From Zygnema cylindricum (Eukaryota; Streptophyta; Zygnematophyceae; Zygnematales; Zygnemataceae): a DNA stretch of 64,000 nucleotides. The notes beneath the pieces were generated by a model. That model did not search any database and was not told the origin of the DNA. It saw only the letters and a program-made list of their open reading frames with translations. Location: the NCBI GenBank assembly GCA_037447655.1, contig JBBHKE010002331.1, forward strand, positions 1 to 64,000, in the 5' to 3' direction. The translations under genes and the position numbers were made by a program. This document shows, piece by piece, positions 9,839 through 21,065 of the stretch. Position 1 is the first letter of the stretch. Each line of letters starts with the position of its first letter.

Positions 9839-10886
9839 AAGAAGCTAATCTAGATAGTGCCGACTCCAAGTTGATATAACCCCAAATAAATGATCCCTTG
9901 ACAATAAGAACCCCAATATACCTTCACCCCTGTGAAGAGAAGACCTTCTGTGTGCTCAGTTCCACCACAAAATGCGAAGCTTCAATATGTGTTTTGGACA
10001 ATATTCCCCACTTTGACTTTCCCACTGAATAAGTGCCACCCTGGCACGCAAAGACTCTGACCGACTTAACCCTTGTGTAGCTTGGACTCCCCTGAGTCCG
10101 TAGCAAAAAGAATCACTGAATTTGCTCACCCGAGCATTAAGTTATGGCTGGTCAAAGATGACCTTTATAGTTACAAGCTCTCTTAGAGAGAGGTACCGAA
10201 ATATCACTAAGTCTTAGTCTGCCTACTCATGACTACCTACTATTAAACCCTAGTCCAATAGGAACACTATAAAGTACAAGAAGGTACAATGGGCGATGTA
10301 CTTATTGTACAACCATTGTACGACAAGGTCTACAAGGTGACACCTGTCATATCGGAAGCCATGGTTCCTCCTCCCATCTTCTCCGGTATCAAATAATGTG
10401 GCGCCACGTGGCACCGCGTGACGCTATATCCGTATGCCGCCAAAAAGCTCACTTCGCGTGGCGGCTATAATTCCGGCCGTCCGATCGAAACATAATTTAC
10501 ACGGTTCAGATTCGCGTACATGCAGAAATTGCTCATTTTGGTTAGTTTGCTGTTAATTAGCTGTTTCGTTAATGTTTATATATTTATGAAACCCGTTACG
10601 TGTATCGTTTCGTAAGTAACTTAATGGATAAGGCGTTGGTCTGTTTAATAGACTACAGACCCCGGTTCAAATCCGGCCGGTGGCAGTATTTTGCTAAAAC
10701 TAGTAAAATACTTTCTAATTCATTCTTCCTCCTTCTAGATGATGCGGCAACCATGGCGTGCCTTTGGTCCTCTCTTTCTCTCTCTTTACATTCTAACTAA
10801 AATATAGAAGTGAACTATTAGTCACCTCTTTTTAACACTCTATTTATTTTTCCAACACAGACCTAGAAAATACATATATTTCAACA
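9795..10886 (-). repeat. 5' LTR of the young copia derivative
   Basis: It has the same length (1092 bp) as the 3' LTR. The differences seen are one base near 9887 and two near 10067-10068. It starts TGTTGAAATATATG at 10886 on the minus strand and ends TTTCA at 9795, next to the primer site. It carries the same GTAC array, stem-loops and antisense tRNA-like unit. Gag starts inside it. Confidence 0.9.
10608..10685 (+). other. tRNA-like Pol III unit inside the 5' LTR, antisense to the element
   Basis: This is identical to the unit at 7497-7574: A-box-like TAACTTAATGGATAAGG, B box GGTTCAAATCC, and TTTT at 10689-10692. A Pol III transcript from here would read out of the element on the strand opposite to its mRNA. 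Confidence 0.6.
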
Positions 10887-10891
10887 ACCTG

Positions 10892-12452
10892 TAATGAGTT
10901 GTCAAAAGCCAAACCTTGTCACCTGCGCTTACCACCCAATCATCTTGTTTTCGGTTAGCATTTAATTCTCGCCTTCTTTGTGCCTCCACTAATGCATCCC
11001 GAACTGTTTTCCAAACTGTTTGAATGATTTCCCAAAACACTGTTCCAGAACCCCTATTCTCTTGAGTGACCCTTGTTATTGAGTCTAATGCTTCTCTCGG
11101 TTGGTATCCGTATGCAACTTCAAACGGTGAGAATCTTGTACTAACATGTTTACATGAATTGTATGCAAATTCTATTAATGGCAGTTTAGATTCCCATGTG
11201 TTTTGAACTCCACTGCAAACAACCCTAAACGTTTTTTCCTGTGTACTGTTCATCCTTTCTGTCTGTCCATCTTTTCGAGGCAGATAAGAGGTACTCGTTT
11301 TTAATTCAGTGCCTAAATTTTGCCGCAATTCTTTCCAAAATGCATACGTAAATTTAGAATCCCTATCACTGACTCTAGACAAAAGGACTCCATGATTTCT
11401 GACTACGTTGTCAAAATATAACTTTGCAACATCTACGACTAAATAAGTAGATTTGCAAGGGATAAAGATTGCCATTTTACTGAACCTATCAACTACAACC
11501 ATGATACTGTCATTTCTTTTAGATGTAGCTGGTAACCTGACAATAAAATCAATACTGACAGATTCCCATGGTCTTTCGAGAATATCTAAAAGTTTTAAGA
11601 GCCCTTTAGGTTTTTGGTTTCTAGGTTTACTCTGTTAGCAAAGAACACAACTTTCCACGTGTTTCGCCACCTCTTCTGCCATTCTGGCCCAAAACAATCT
11701 ACTCCGCAATCGATAAGAGTTTTATCTCGACTTAGATGTCTTAAATGCTCATGGGCTTCCTGTAAAAGTTGTTTTCTTAAGTCTCACATTTCAGGAATTC
11801 ATAATCTATTCCCTGTTCGCAAATACAGTAAACCATCATTTATTCTAAAGTTTTTTACACACCTTTCATTCAACGGGTCAGAATTCCCTTCCAAAATATT
11901 CTTATAAATCACAAAAAAATATTGATCTTTATCATAACAATTTCTAACAGCATCTAAAAACAATTCATCTCGAAACACCACACTTATTTCAAAACATCTA
12001 CTTAAAGGATCTGCAACTACATTTGTCCTTCCAGTAATATGTTTGACATTAAATTTGAAATACGCCTTTTTCTGCATCCACCTAACTTGTATGCCAGTCA
12101 TAATCTTTGCATCACTTAATCTCTGTAGATAGGAGAGTGCCTTATTATCACAATGAACTTTAAATTTTGTATTATACAAATAAGAACGTCATTTCACCAA
12201 TGCATGAACTATTGCGAGTAATTATTTTTCCTGTGCAACATAATTCTTTTCAGCATCATTGAATTTCCTAAACTCAAAAGCAATAGGGTGAAAATGTTTG
12301 CTAACTTTTTGACTTATGTGTACACCTAGACCTTTATTCGATGCATCAGTACTGATAAGAACTTCAAATTCCCTAGCAAGTTCAGGATACACCAGTGTAG
12401 GGGCACAGGTCATATTCCCTTTTAGTTCTTCGAAAGCTCTCTCTTGATCGGT
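10892..12452 (-). pseudogene. Ty3/gypsy pol: RNase H and integrase
   Basis: Read on the minus strand from 12452 down: RAFEELKGNMTCAPTLVYP and STDASNKGLGVHISQ (RNase H start, 12222-12440), KFKVHCDNKALSYLQ and KHITGRTNVVADPLSR (RNase H end, 12010-12180), an integrase zinc-finger region (about 11640-11900), then MVVVDRFSKMAIFIPC, LPRKDGQTERMN and LIEFAYNSCKHVSTRFSPFE (integrase core, 10990-11510). The frame is open to KVWLLTTHYR at the copia insertion point and resumes at 6683. Stops and frame changes separate the blocks. Reverse transcriptase and upstream parts are absent, since the sequence switches to a plus-strand copia at about 12453. Confidence 0.85.
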
Positions 12453-14523
12453 TCCTAGATCCTAAAGGAAAACCGGGATACTTATTAGGATATGATGAGG
12501 TTGTTAAAGGATATAGAGTTTATGATCTAAAAAGGGAAGATATAATCTTAGTAAAGCATCTAGTAGATATGGATGAAGGAAAGTCAATGGATCCCTTCAA
12601 ATATACGAAGTCAGTAAAAATCGGATTTGAGTCAGAAAATTCTGATGACTTTGAGCTTCCTAACTTTCCAGGTTTTAGAGAAGATGACATTCTTACAGGT
12701 ACAAATCAGACCAAAAAGGACTCGGCTGTGGAAACTACAGTGACAACTCTACCCGAAGCGGAAGACGTGGTGGAAATTGATTCGGAATCAAGGGATAAGG
12801 GAGAAGCCGAGTTTGTTCGAAAGAATCCACGAGAACCATCTATTCCGGCCTCAGATTTTGAAAGGGGGAGGAGAAGTAGCAAAAGACTGCAAGAAAAACA
12901 GGTTAATAACAAGGTAACTAAACTATCTCATCAAGATGAACCTCAAACTTATGGAGAGGCGATGACTTGTTAAGAAAAGAACCGGTGGAAGACAACCATC
13001 AATGAGGAGATGGCCTCAATTATGGCAGCTGATACTTGGGAGCTAGTGGACTATCCACCTAACCGAAAACCAATCGGTTGTAAGTGGGTTTTCAAATTAA
13101 AAATGAACCCGGATAACACCATTGAGCGTTACAAAGCCCGATTAGTGGCAAAAGGATTTACACAGAAAGAAGGAATCGACTACGAGAAAACCTTTGCCCC
13201 GCTCGTCAGATTTCCCTCCGTCGCATACTTCTCAGCCTAGCAGCAACGGAAGACATGGAGGTGCACTAGATGGACATTAAAACAACCTTTTTGCATGGAG
13301 AATTGGAAGAGGAGATCTTCATGCGACAACCCGAAGGATTTGTGGAGGAAGGAGAGGAGAGTAAGGTATGCCGGCTGAATAAATCCCTTTACGGTTTGAA
13401 AGAGGCACCTTGACAGTGGAATAAGAAACTTGATGAGTTTCTAACCGGTCTGGAATATATCCGGATCAGCTCAGATCACTCAATCTAGATTTTTGAAGAT
13501 GAGGAGGGTATTATATTTATTGCAATTTATGTTGATGATTTACTTGTTTTAAGTAAATCAATGAAAAAAAATTAATAAACTGAAAACCGATCTTAAAGGG
13601 AGATTTGAAATGAAGGATATAAGAGAAACAAAATATATTTTGGGAATTCAAGTAGAAAGAGACCAAGAAAGAAAGATTATAAGATTGACTCAAAAGGAAG
13701 CTATAGGGAACATGCTGGAAAAGTTTCAGATGGATAAAGCTAACAGTTGTACAACACCAATGGAGTTAAAGAAGGGAAGTGAGGGGAGTGAGGAAGAAAA
13801 AGTCATAGTCTTAAACGAGAAATTATCTTCTGAAGAACAAAAGTTCATGCAAACTGTTTCTTACAGGCAAGTAGTTGGAAGCCTAATTTGTTTTATGAAT
13901 TGTACCCGGCCGGATTTAGCGGCAGCTTAGGAGTGCTGAGTAAAAGTCTAAACGCTCCCACTAAAAAGGATTGGGAGGCAACTAAGAGATTCTTTAGATA
14001 TTTGATTGGAACTAGGGATCTATGGTTGCATTTGGGTGGGGAGAATATTGACATCACTACTTGGAGTGATGCCAGTTATGGTGATGCTCCGATGAGGAGA
14101 TATACTTCTGGATATGTATTATATGTGGGTGATGGGGCTTGCTGTTCGAGTAGCAAACAGCAAAAGGTTATTGCTCAGTCCACAGTGGACGATGAGTGTA
14201 TGGTTTCTTGCTCTGCTGTAAAAGAATTGATGTGGGTCAAGTCTTTGCTTGGTGAGCTTGGTCACCTTAAGAGTGGTGTGCAGAATTTTTTTTGTGATAA
14301 TCAAGTTGCAATCGCTATTTCTGCCAATCCTAAACATCATTTTAAAGCAAAACACATGGACATTAGACTCTGCTTTGTTAGAGAGAAAGTAGAAAACAAA
14401 ATAATCAGTTTAGAGAACCGACCAGATAGTGAGATGGTAGCAAATATGATGACCAAACTTGTGCCTTCCCCTAAACTAGTTTTCTGCAAAGAGAAGTGTG
14501 GTCTGAAATTAAAGATTGACTAG
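12453..14523 (+). pseudogene. Ty1/copia pol: integrase end, reverse transcriptase, RNase H
   Basis: It starts abruptly with the integrase C-terminal block (FLDPKGKPGYLLGYDEVVKG), then an acidic linker, [26 protein letters not shown] and [20 protein letters not shown] (reverse transcriptase fingers), LNKSLYGLKEAP, the catalytic YVDD (13528-13539), SYRQVVGSLICFMNCTRPDL, and RNase H from WSDASYGDA through HHFKAKHMDIRL to MMTKLVPSPK. Breaks: stops near 13239, 13267, 13412, 13487 and 13928, and an indel in the A run at 13564. The 5' part (gag, protease, most of integrase) is missing. Confidence 0.9.
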
Positions 14524-14525
14524 AA

Positions 14526-14536
14526 AATAAAGAGAG
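14526..14536 (+). promoter_or_regulatory. Polypurine tract before the copia 3' LTR
   Basis: AAATAAAGAGAG lies between the RNase H stop (14521-14523) and the LTR start TGTAGAAATTG at 14537. This is the expected place for plus-strand DNA priming. The equivalent site of the young element reads AATAAGGGGAG. Confidence 0.6.
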
Positions 14537-14756
14537 TGTAGAAATTGAAGGTTATTTTATTATTTTCGAGGTCTAAATTGGAATATAGAAAGAAGTTGAG
14601 GAAGTCTGCCTCTAACTTCTCTCTCAAACTACCGTACTTGTTGCAGTCACTGAGAAATTGGAGAGGAAACTAGAGCCATGGCTACCTAGGCTATCCACAG
14701 GTTTACGAGATATAGATTAGTTAATTTAAAGGAAGGTTTATTTACTAAAAGGTGTA

Positions 14757-14837
14757 TGTCGGTGACAGGATTTGATCTTGGTACCTGCCGATCGTGAAAG
14801 CACCGGTAACCGGTAGCCTTAGCCGTTAAATCTAGAA
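14757..14837 (-). other. tRNA-like Pol III unit in LTR family E, antisense to the element
   Basis: Read on the minus strand: TTTAACGGCTAAGG (D-arm/A-box region), B-box-like AGATCAAATCC, then CACCTTTTAG with a T4 run. It aligns over its whole length with the unit at 19303-19383. The two diverge at several bases, so they are not a recent duplication. Confidence 0.55.
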
Positions 14838-15212
14838 GCTCCGATACATACTATTGGGTTTGATATATATTTATATGTTATCGCGTAGGAAAATTCATTT
14901 AACAGCGGATGTTTACGGTACAAAGATCGCGTTATGTAAATGTACGGATTTCAGTATGGAAAAAGAACGAGTACCGCGCATTTTGTTTCTTTTACGAAAC
15001 AAATACCGCAGAAGCATTTATGACGGCTACGATTGAAATTCGCATTCAATCAGACGGCCGAAAAGAAAGCCGAGATTGCGAAAGAGATTCTCGGCAGTTT
15101 GTGGTCATCGCCACATTGGATGACACGTGGCATGATTGCGTTCGATCGCGGCATCTCCGGGAATTACATGACCGAATCTGGATATGACATGTGTCAACAT
15201 TTAGGCCATGTC

Positions 15213-15286
15213 GTACAAATTCCGTACATAAAGTACACCGGCAACTGTACTTTTATGTACGACAGTGTAATATGATTGGTGTCGTA
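15213..15286 (+). promoter_or_regulatory. GTAC site array in LTR family E
   Basis: Six GTAC tetramers at 15213, 15224, 15233, 15247, 15257 and 15283 form a cluster like those of two other copia LTR families in this window. The region lies upstream of the stem-loop zone, where the promoter is expected. Confidence 0.4.
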
Positions 15287-15725
15287 CACCAGTAGGTCGA
15301 GTTTGTGAGAGAGATAGGACTTAGAAAAAATTCTAGATAGGACCTTCTCTCCCAGAGAGCTTTTGTACAAAAGGTCAACTTTGACCCTCCATAACTTCAT
15401 GCTCAGGGAAGCAAATTCAGAGATTCTTTTTGCTATCAACTCAGGGGAGTCTTGCCTTCACAGGGTGAAGGTGGTCAAAGTTTTTGTTTGCCAGGGTGGC
15501 AGTTATTCTTGCTGAAACACAAAGGGGTCAGGGTTATCCTAGAGGCTTCATGTGAGCTGCTTACTCTGAGGACTTATCGAGGTCTCAGAGTTTCACATCA
15601 TACTTATATTAAACTATTTTTGTGACATTAATCATCTAGTGATACACAAAATCCCTTTGATATACACATTCTAAGCACTTTTATAATTCAGCTGCACTTG
15701 TCAAATTAAGGTGAATCATTACAAG

Positions 15726-16028
15726 TTATTTGGTCAAGGATAGCTTAATAATCCGCAAACACTCATTGTTCTTCTCCTCCCATCCAACCGATGATGCAGC
15801 ACATGTCCCATCCACCACATCCATTAGTTTCCTCAACTTGAAGTAGCCGTCCATAATACTCCTCCAATAATAATATTTAGATCCATCAAATATCGGTAAA
15901 ATTGATTCATCTGAAATGGGTATCGATGGGCGTGGGCCCATAACCTGTTGTTCATAGCCATTTTCAACCATGAATTTACCCTTGGAAGCATCACAGATTA
16001 CTTCAAAAACAGCCAACTTTGAATCCAC
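15726..16028 (-). pseudogene. Ty1/copia gag N-terminal fragment with primer site
   Basis: The minus-strand frame of 100 residues contains QQVMGPRPSIP and FDGSKYYYWRSIMDGYFKLR, matching the gag start of the other copia elements (FQVMGPPSRVP, FDGKDFTYWEFIMEG). The primer-site variant GGTTATGGGCCCACG is at 15931-15945 and again overlaps the coding frame. It stops at 15726 with the rest of gag missing. The LTR it belonged to lies to its right (16030-16620). Confidence 0.7.
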
Positions 16029-16029
16029 T

Positions 16030-16620
16030 CAGAATTCTATAGAGTTACCAAAACAATTTGAAACTACATTAACAAGTATTCCCTAAGTCACTAAGTAATC
16101 CCACAAATTTTCATATAAAAATATCAAACCGACTTATCACACCACTCAGTCAAATTTTAGAAAAATAGCATGACAAACTTTAATAAATATAACCAACTTC
16201 ACAATAAAGCCCCAAGCAAACCAGACTCACAATAGGTTTAAAATGTGCCACAATATTGCCAGTACAAATAGGAACACACATACAAAATTTCAGATAATTA
16301 TGCCGATATAACTGAGAGCAATCCTCGGATGAAAATTACCAAAAAGGAGCAAAAACAGCTTTTGTCCAAAAAGTTCCTAAGTCCAAAAATGACTAAGTCC
16401 TACAAATATACACTGAGTTTACTACTGACTGTACGGAGGCATACCAGCCGTACGTAACCCATCAACTACCTCTATTAATGTAAATATACCCGAATACTTT
16501 GTGATATCTCATAAACAAAAGATCTACACTAATAATTAATATAGATAGGACAAAACATTGTTGTAAACATTTACAAACCTTACAAATTTAGTCAAATGAA
16601 TCAGGACTGTCCAAAATAAA
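16030..16620 (-). repeat. Copia LTR fragment (family F)
   Basis: It lies next to the gag start with its primer site and shares blocks with 26120-26400 (AACACACATACAAAATT, TTCCTAAGTCCAAAAATGAC, TGTACGGAGGCATACCA) and, inverted, with 4230-4486. The outer boundary is uncertain. No tRNA-like unit was found in it. Confidence 0.5.
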
Positions 16621-17150
16621 TATCTTGTGATGGACGCGATTTCGCGTCCCTCACCAAAATGACCAAACTGACGGCGTCGCCGTTTGTAGCATTTTATTCA
16701 GCATAATTGATGTCGTGTCACGCGATAACACAATCCACTTGACAAACTGGCGTTACCTCATCCAAATTAGTATGTCCTAGCGGCGTCCTTTTCACTCAAT
16801 GTCGCTCACTCCACTTTCAGTTCGAATTTCTTTCGTCATCATTATGATTCGTACCAACGGCGTACCCTTCTTAAACATTCCAAATCGGATCGCTTTGCGA
16901 TCCACCGTACATTTGACTCGCATATTCTGTATCTTTCCTTACTTTTGTTTGCGCCACTCAAATAGTTCTGTACATCCCAAAACAATTAGTACCATTACTC
17001 TCCTAATTCGCAAATCCATTCGAACCTCCACAGTAAATCAAGATAGCATACGCATTAAAAATGGCGTCAAGTATTCACGAACCATTGTGTACACACAAAA
17101 CGTCGCGGCTGCACGAAACTCATTTTTCACAAACAACAGTAACTCCGGTT
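16621..17150. repeat. Unclassified dispersed sequence, inverted copy near 26.4-26.6 kb
   Basis: About 16940-17100 matches the reverse complement of 26400-26590: TTCGCAAATCCATTC, a run like ACGCATTAAAAATGGCGTCAAG, and ACAATTAGTA. The open frame at 16799-17311 runs from this repeat into the neighbouring copia RNase H on the other strand, so it is unlikely to be a gene. This may be the distal part of LTR family F. Confidence 0.4.
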
Positions 17151-18541
17151 TGAGGCAATGGCAGTGGCAACTTGTCACACCAGATTACCCGAGACCAACT
17201 TGCATGTATCCTAATTCCTCCAACATGGACTTCACCCATAAGAGTTCCTTGAGAGCAAAACTTGCTGCCATGTATTCTGACTCCGTCGTAGACTGTGCTT
17301 TTACCTTTTGAAGCTTACTGCTCCAACACGAAGTACCGTTCTCAATTTACAAAACAAATCCAGTAATGGATTTTCGGCTTGGCATGTCGCCGTAGCTTGC
17401 AACACTCTATGTTTGTAGCTTCACTTCTTTCCCACTAGTGTGAGTTTGAGATCCTTAGTGTCTACCAAACATCTCATGACTCTCTTTGCTGCATCATGGT
17501 TTGATTTTCTCGGGTTTTCCAAGATCCTACAAATTACCCCAACTGTTGCAACAATCTCAAGACCGGTGCAGTTTATAAGTATATTAAGCTTCCCACTATA
17601 TGTCTATCTTTATATAAGGTATCACTGTCATAGAGTCTACCTCCCCTGACTCTATATATTCACTAACAATGACTCTTGGCTTAGTCTCATCCCCCTCTAG
17701 TTTTCGCATAAACTCTATTGGAGTTACACACCCTTTTACACCTCGGATGTCATACTCATCTAACATGCTTTTGATAGCCTCTTTCTGAGTTAGTTTTACT
17801 AATCTCTTGTTTTTATCCCTCTGTACATGAATGCCTAGAATGAATTTTGCCTCACCAAGGTCTTTCATCTCAAACCTTGAATTTAAAGCTACTTTAATTT
17901 TATTAATATCAGCCATTGATTTGCTAATTAGTAACAGATTGTCTACATATACCAATATGTAAACTGTCCCATCTTCACCTTTTAGAACACAAACAAAGTA
18001 ATCAGAACTTATCCTCCTAAATCCTAGACTAGTAAGAAATTCAGTAAGCTTTAAAATCCATTGTCTGGGACCTGTTTTAGGCCATACAAGGATTTTAGAA
18101 GTTTGCACACTAAGTGTTATTTTCCTAGTTTTGCATACATCCCAGGTTGTTGCATGTAAATAGTCTCTTCTAATTCTACATGAAAAAAGGCATTCGTAAC
18201 ATCCATTTGATATATTTCCATGTTCACTATAGCAGCTAGAGACAACAAAATCCTAATTGTGGAAATCTTACACCTGGAGAAAACGTTTCTTCGAAATCAA
18301 TTCCTTTCTTTTGGTTATGTCTTTTTGCTACAAGTCTAGCTTTCTATCTCTCAATGGTGTTATCGGGGTAAAACTTCAACTTGAATACCCATTTGTTGCC
18401 AATTGCATTTCTGTCCGTTGAAAGATCCACAAGCTCCCATGTCTAAGCTTCCATGATCGACTTCATTACATCGTTTGTTACCTCGATCCATTGATTCCGC
18501 TCAGGTGATGATAAAGCTTCCAAAATGGTCAAAGCTCCCCT
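17151..18541 (-). pseudogene. Ty1/copia reverse transcriptase and RNase H (downstream half)
   Basis: Minus strand: LSSPERNQWIEVTNDVMKSI, TWELVDLSTDRNAIGNKWVF and FYPDNTIER (18340-18500), then a fairly intact block 17596-18108 with FLTSLGFRRISSDYFVCVLK, YILVYVDNLLLISKS, AKFILGIHVQRDKNKRLVKL. After 17596 come, in shifted frames, the RNase H pieces SSKLQKVKAQSTTESEYMAA and LKELLWVKSMLEELGY (to about 17190). The catalytic YVDD reads YVDN (about 17938-17949), which would inactivate the polymerase. It is separated from its upstream half by the solo LTR at 18542-19610. Confidence 0.88.
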
Positions 18542-19610
18542 TGCAACTTTGAGACCTCCGTAGGACCTCAAAGTAAGCCGCTCACACGAAGCCTCTAAGA
18601 TAACCCTGACCCCTTTGTGTTTCATCAAGAACAACTGCCACCATGGCAACCAAAAACTTTGACCATTTTCACCTCTGTGAAGGCAAGACTCCCTTGAGTC
18701 GATAGCAAAAAGAATCTTTGAATTTGCTCCCCTGAGCAGTAAGCTATGGAGGGTCAAAGTTGACCTTTTGTACAAAAGCTCTCTAGGAGAGAGGGTCCTA
18801 TCTACCAATTTTTCCTAAGTCCTATCTCTCTCTCAAACTCTATCTACTGGTGTACGGCACCAATCATATTACACCGCCGTACACAAAAGTACAACTGCCG
18901 CTGTACTTTATGTACGGATATTGTATGACATGGCCTAAATGACGACACATGTCATATCCAAATGCGGTCCCGTAATCCCTAGAGATGCAGCGATCGAACG
19001 TAATTCTGCCACGTATCATCCGATGTGATAATGACCATAAACGGCCGAGGATCTCTTCCGCAATCTCGGTTTTCTTTTTGGCCATCCGATTCAATTCGAA
19101 TTTCAATCGTAGCCGTCATAAATGCTTCTGCGGTATTTGTTTCGTAAAAGAAACAAAATGCGCGGTACTCGTTCTTTATCCATACCGAAATCCGTACATT
19201 TACATAACTGGATCTATGTATATATAAACATCCGTTGTTAAATGAATTTTCCTACGTGTTAACATTTAAATAAATATCGAACACGAGAGAATGATTTGTA
19301 ACGTCTAGACCTAACGGTTAAGGCTACCGGCTACCGGCATTGTGACGATCGGCAGGTACCAGGATCAAATCCTAGTTCAGACATACTCCTTTTAGTAAAT
19401 AAACCTACCTATCTTTAAAACAACTAATCTATTTCCCGTAAACCTCTAGATAGCCTAGGTAGCCATGGATCTAGCTTCCTCTCCAACTTCTCTGTGATTG
19501 CAACAAGTGTGGGAATTTGGAGAGAGAAGTTAGAGGCAGACTACCTCGGCTTCTTTTTCTATATTCCAATTTAGACCTAGAAAATAATAAAATAACCATC
19601 GATTTCTACA
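18542..19610 (-). mobile_element. Solo copia LTR (family E) inside copia pol
   Basis: An LTR of 1069 bp is bounded by TGTAGAAATC (minus, at 19610) and AGTTGCA (18542). It matches 14537-15595 in inverse orientation. Flanks CCCCT (18537-18541) and CCCTT (19611-19615) are an imperfect 5-bp duplication, explained by a one-base change or T loss. Removing it brings the two halves of the host pol back together (…EVSRGALTILEALSSPERNQ). Stem-loops GACTC/GAGTC and CTTCAC/GTGAAA are near 18690-18720. Confidence 0.85.
19303..19383 (+). other. tRNA-like Pol III unit in the solo LTR, antisense to the element
   Basis: This is the best-preserved unit, 81 nt. The ends GTCTAGA and TTCAGAC pair at six of seven positions with A as the next base. 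CCTAACGGTTAAGG gives a D-arm and an A-box match (TAGACCTAACGG). GGATCAAATCC is the B box within AGGAT/ATCCT. CTCCTTTTAG gives T4 at 19389-19392. It resembles a class II tRNA in length, but positions 8-9 are missing or displaced, so aminoacylation is doubtful. It could be a relic or a working Pol III promoter. Confidence 0.6.
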
Positions 19611-19615
19611 CCCTT

Positions 19616-21064
19616 GAGACTTCCGAGTAGGCAAAGTGAGAGAGCGTGCTTGCATGCGGCTACATGATCTCTTTCCCCCTGAAAATTTGGAGGTTTATAT
19701 CGTCGAATCTCTTGCGTTCCTCTGCTGTCGTTGGATCTGATCCGCAAGTATTGAGCGCTATCGTTTGGGCTAGAACTAAACCGTCTGAGGGTCTGGATGA
19801 ACATCAAAAGACTGCTCAAAAATTGGAGATCCCTATGTTTGTGAGACAATAGGTTGTTTGCAGTCAAGAATGATATACTCCTGCACCTTTTGTTGTTTTT
19901 GTACATCTGTTAAGGTGAATAAATCTACCGAATCAAGCTCATCCTTCACAATAATATTTCGAGCCGCAATATTTTTTTAGTTTTCAAAAACAAAGACCCT
20001 CTACCCTTTGGAGTGATCATCATATCCTAACACAACACCCGGTAAACCTTTAGGTTACATTTTCCTTCTATCTTGTGATGTATCTAAAATGAAGCATCTA
20101 CTTCCAAAAACTTTGAAATGACTAAAATCTAGTTTTCTGCCAGTCGAGACTTCATAAGGCGTAGTTTCTATTGATTTTGACCCTATTCTATTCTTAATAT
20201 AAACTGCACACCTTAGAGCCTCGACCCAAAATTTCGGATCCACATTTTTATCTGCAAGCATTGACCTAGAGCTCTCCGTGAGTGTTCTGTTTAATCTCTC
20301 TGAAACTCCATTTTGTTCCGGTGAATAAAGAACAGTCAACAGATGACTTACACCTTCCTGGAGTAAAAGGTTCTCAGATTCCTTTGATGTATATTCCCCA
20401 CCGGTGTCCGATATGAGTTCCATAATCGGCAAGTTATGTAGTTTCTCCTCCCAAGCTTTATAGTGTTTGAAGTGATCGAACACTTCACTTTTGTCCTTCA
20501 TGAAGTATACCATTGTATATCATGAAAAATCAAGTGTGAAAGTGACCATATAATTCATCCCCCCTGCAGGTGGTACCTTTGCAAGACAAAAAACATCTGA
20601 ATGAATTTGTTGTAAAAGCCTAGTTGAACAATGTTCAGACTCTTTGGGGAACTTCAAGCCGTGTATTTTTCCTAAAGCATAGCCATCACACGTTTTAACC
20701 GGTTGATCTATTACAGAGACACCTTCTATTTTGCCAGCAAGTACCATATTTCTCAAACTATCATAGTTTTCATGGCCTAATCATTTATGCCACAACTCAT
20801 CTGAATGCAAAGCATCGGAATACACAACATCATTTTCCTTATTATGAGCCATATTACGGTGCATTTTGTTGTCATCTCTAGTGCCCGTGACTGCAACTTT
20901 GCCATTCTTACTAACAACTTGCCGACCAAGTTTCAAACTAACCTCAAAGCCCTTTCTTTCTACCAAAGAAGTAAAAAACATATTTTTCTTAAAGTCTGGT
21001 ACAAAGAGGACATTATGGAGGGTCGTTTTTACTATTTCCCCTTTAAATCAACTAGTAAGGATAC
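19616..21064 (-). pseudogene. Ty1/copia protease end, GAG-pre-integrase and integrase (upstream half)
   Basis: Minus strand from 21064: NVLFVPDFKKNMFFTSLVER (protease end), VVYSDALHSDELWHK (pre-integrase), VKTCDGYALGKIHGLKFP and LLQQIHSDVF (first catalytic Asp), MELISDTGGEYTSKES (second Asp), VLYSPEQNGVSERLNRTLTE (Glu), FWVEALRCAVYIKNRIGS, KVFGSRCFI. The DDE residues are all present. A TGA at about 20521-20523 splits the integrase in frame, and TAA/TAG codons follow near 20054. The linker to reverse transcriptase is at 19620-20040. The sequence ends at 21064, where a plus-strand LTR begins. Confidence 0.88.
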
Positions 21065-21065
21065 A

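Larger units (their letters stand above)
6684..10886 (-). mobile_element. Young Ty1/copia deletion derivative with two LTRs
   Basis: A 4203-bp element has 1092-bp direct LTRs that differ at about three positions by eye, flanked by the 5-bp duplication ACCTG at 6679-6683 and 10887-10891. It reads on the minus strand in the order 5' LTR (9795-10886), primer site, gag, zinc-knuckle to RNase H frame, purine tract, 3' LTR (6684-7775). Protease, integrase and reverse transcriptase are absent, so it would need enzymes from another element. It sits inside gypsy pol without other loss: joining the flanks through one ACCTG restores the gypsy frame. Confidence 0.92.
14537..15595 (+). repeat. Copia 3' LTR (family E)
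   Basis: It starts TGTAGAAATTG after the purine tract and ends GAGTTTCA at 15595. The inverse copy at 18542-19610 confirms both ends. It holds a tRNA-like unit on the minus strand (14757-14837), six GTAC sites at 15213-15286, and stem-loops ACTC/GAGT and CCTTCAC/GTGAAGG near 15440-15475. The partner 5' LTR is lost with the element's 5' half. Confidence 0.85.

Noticed and set aside
16799-17311. 170-residue plus-strand protein
   Set aside because: The 3' third is antisense to copia RNase H and the rest is a dispersed repeat found inverted at 26.4 kb.
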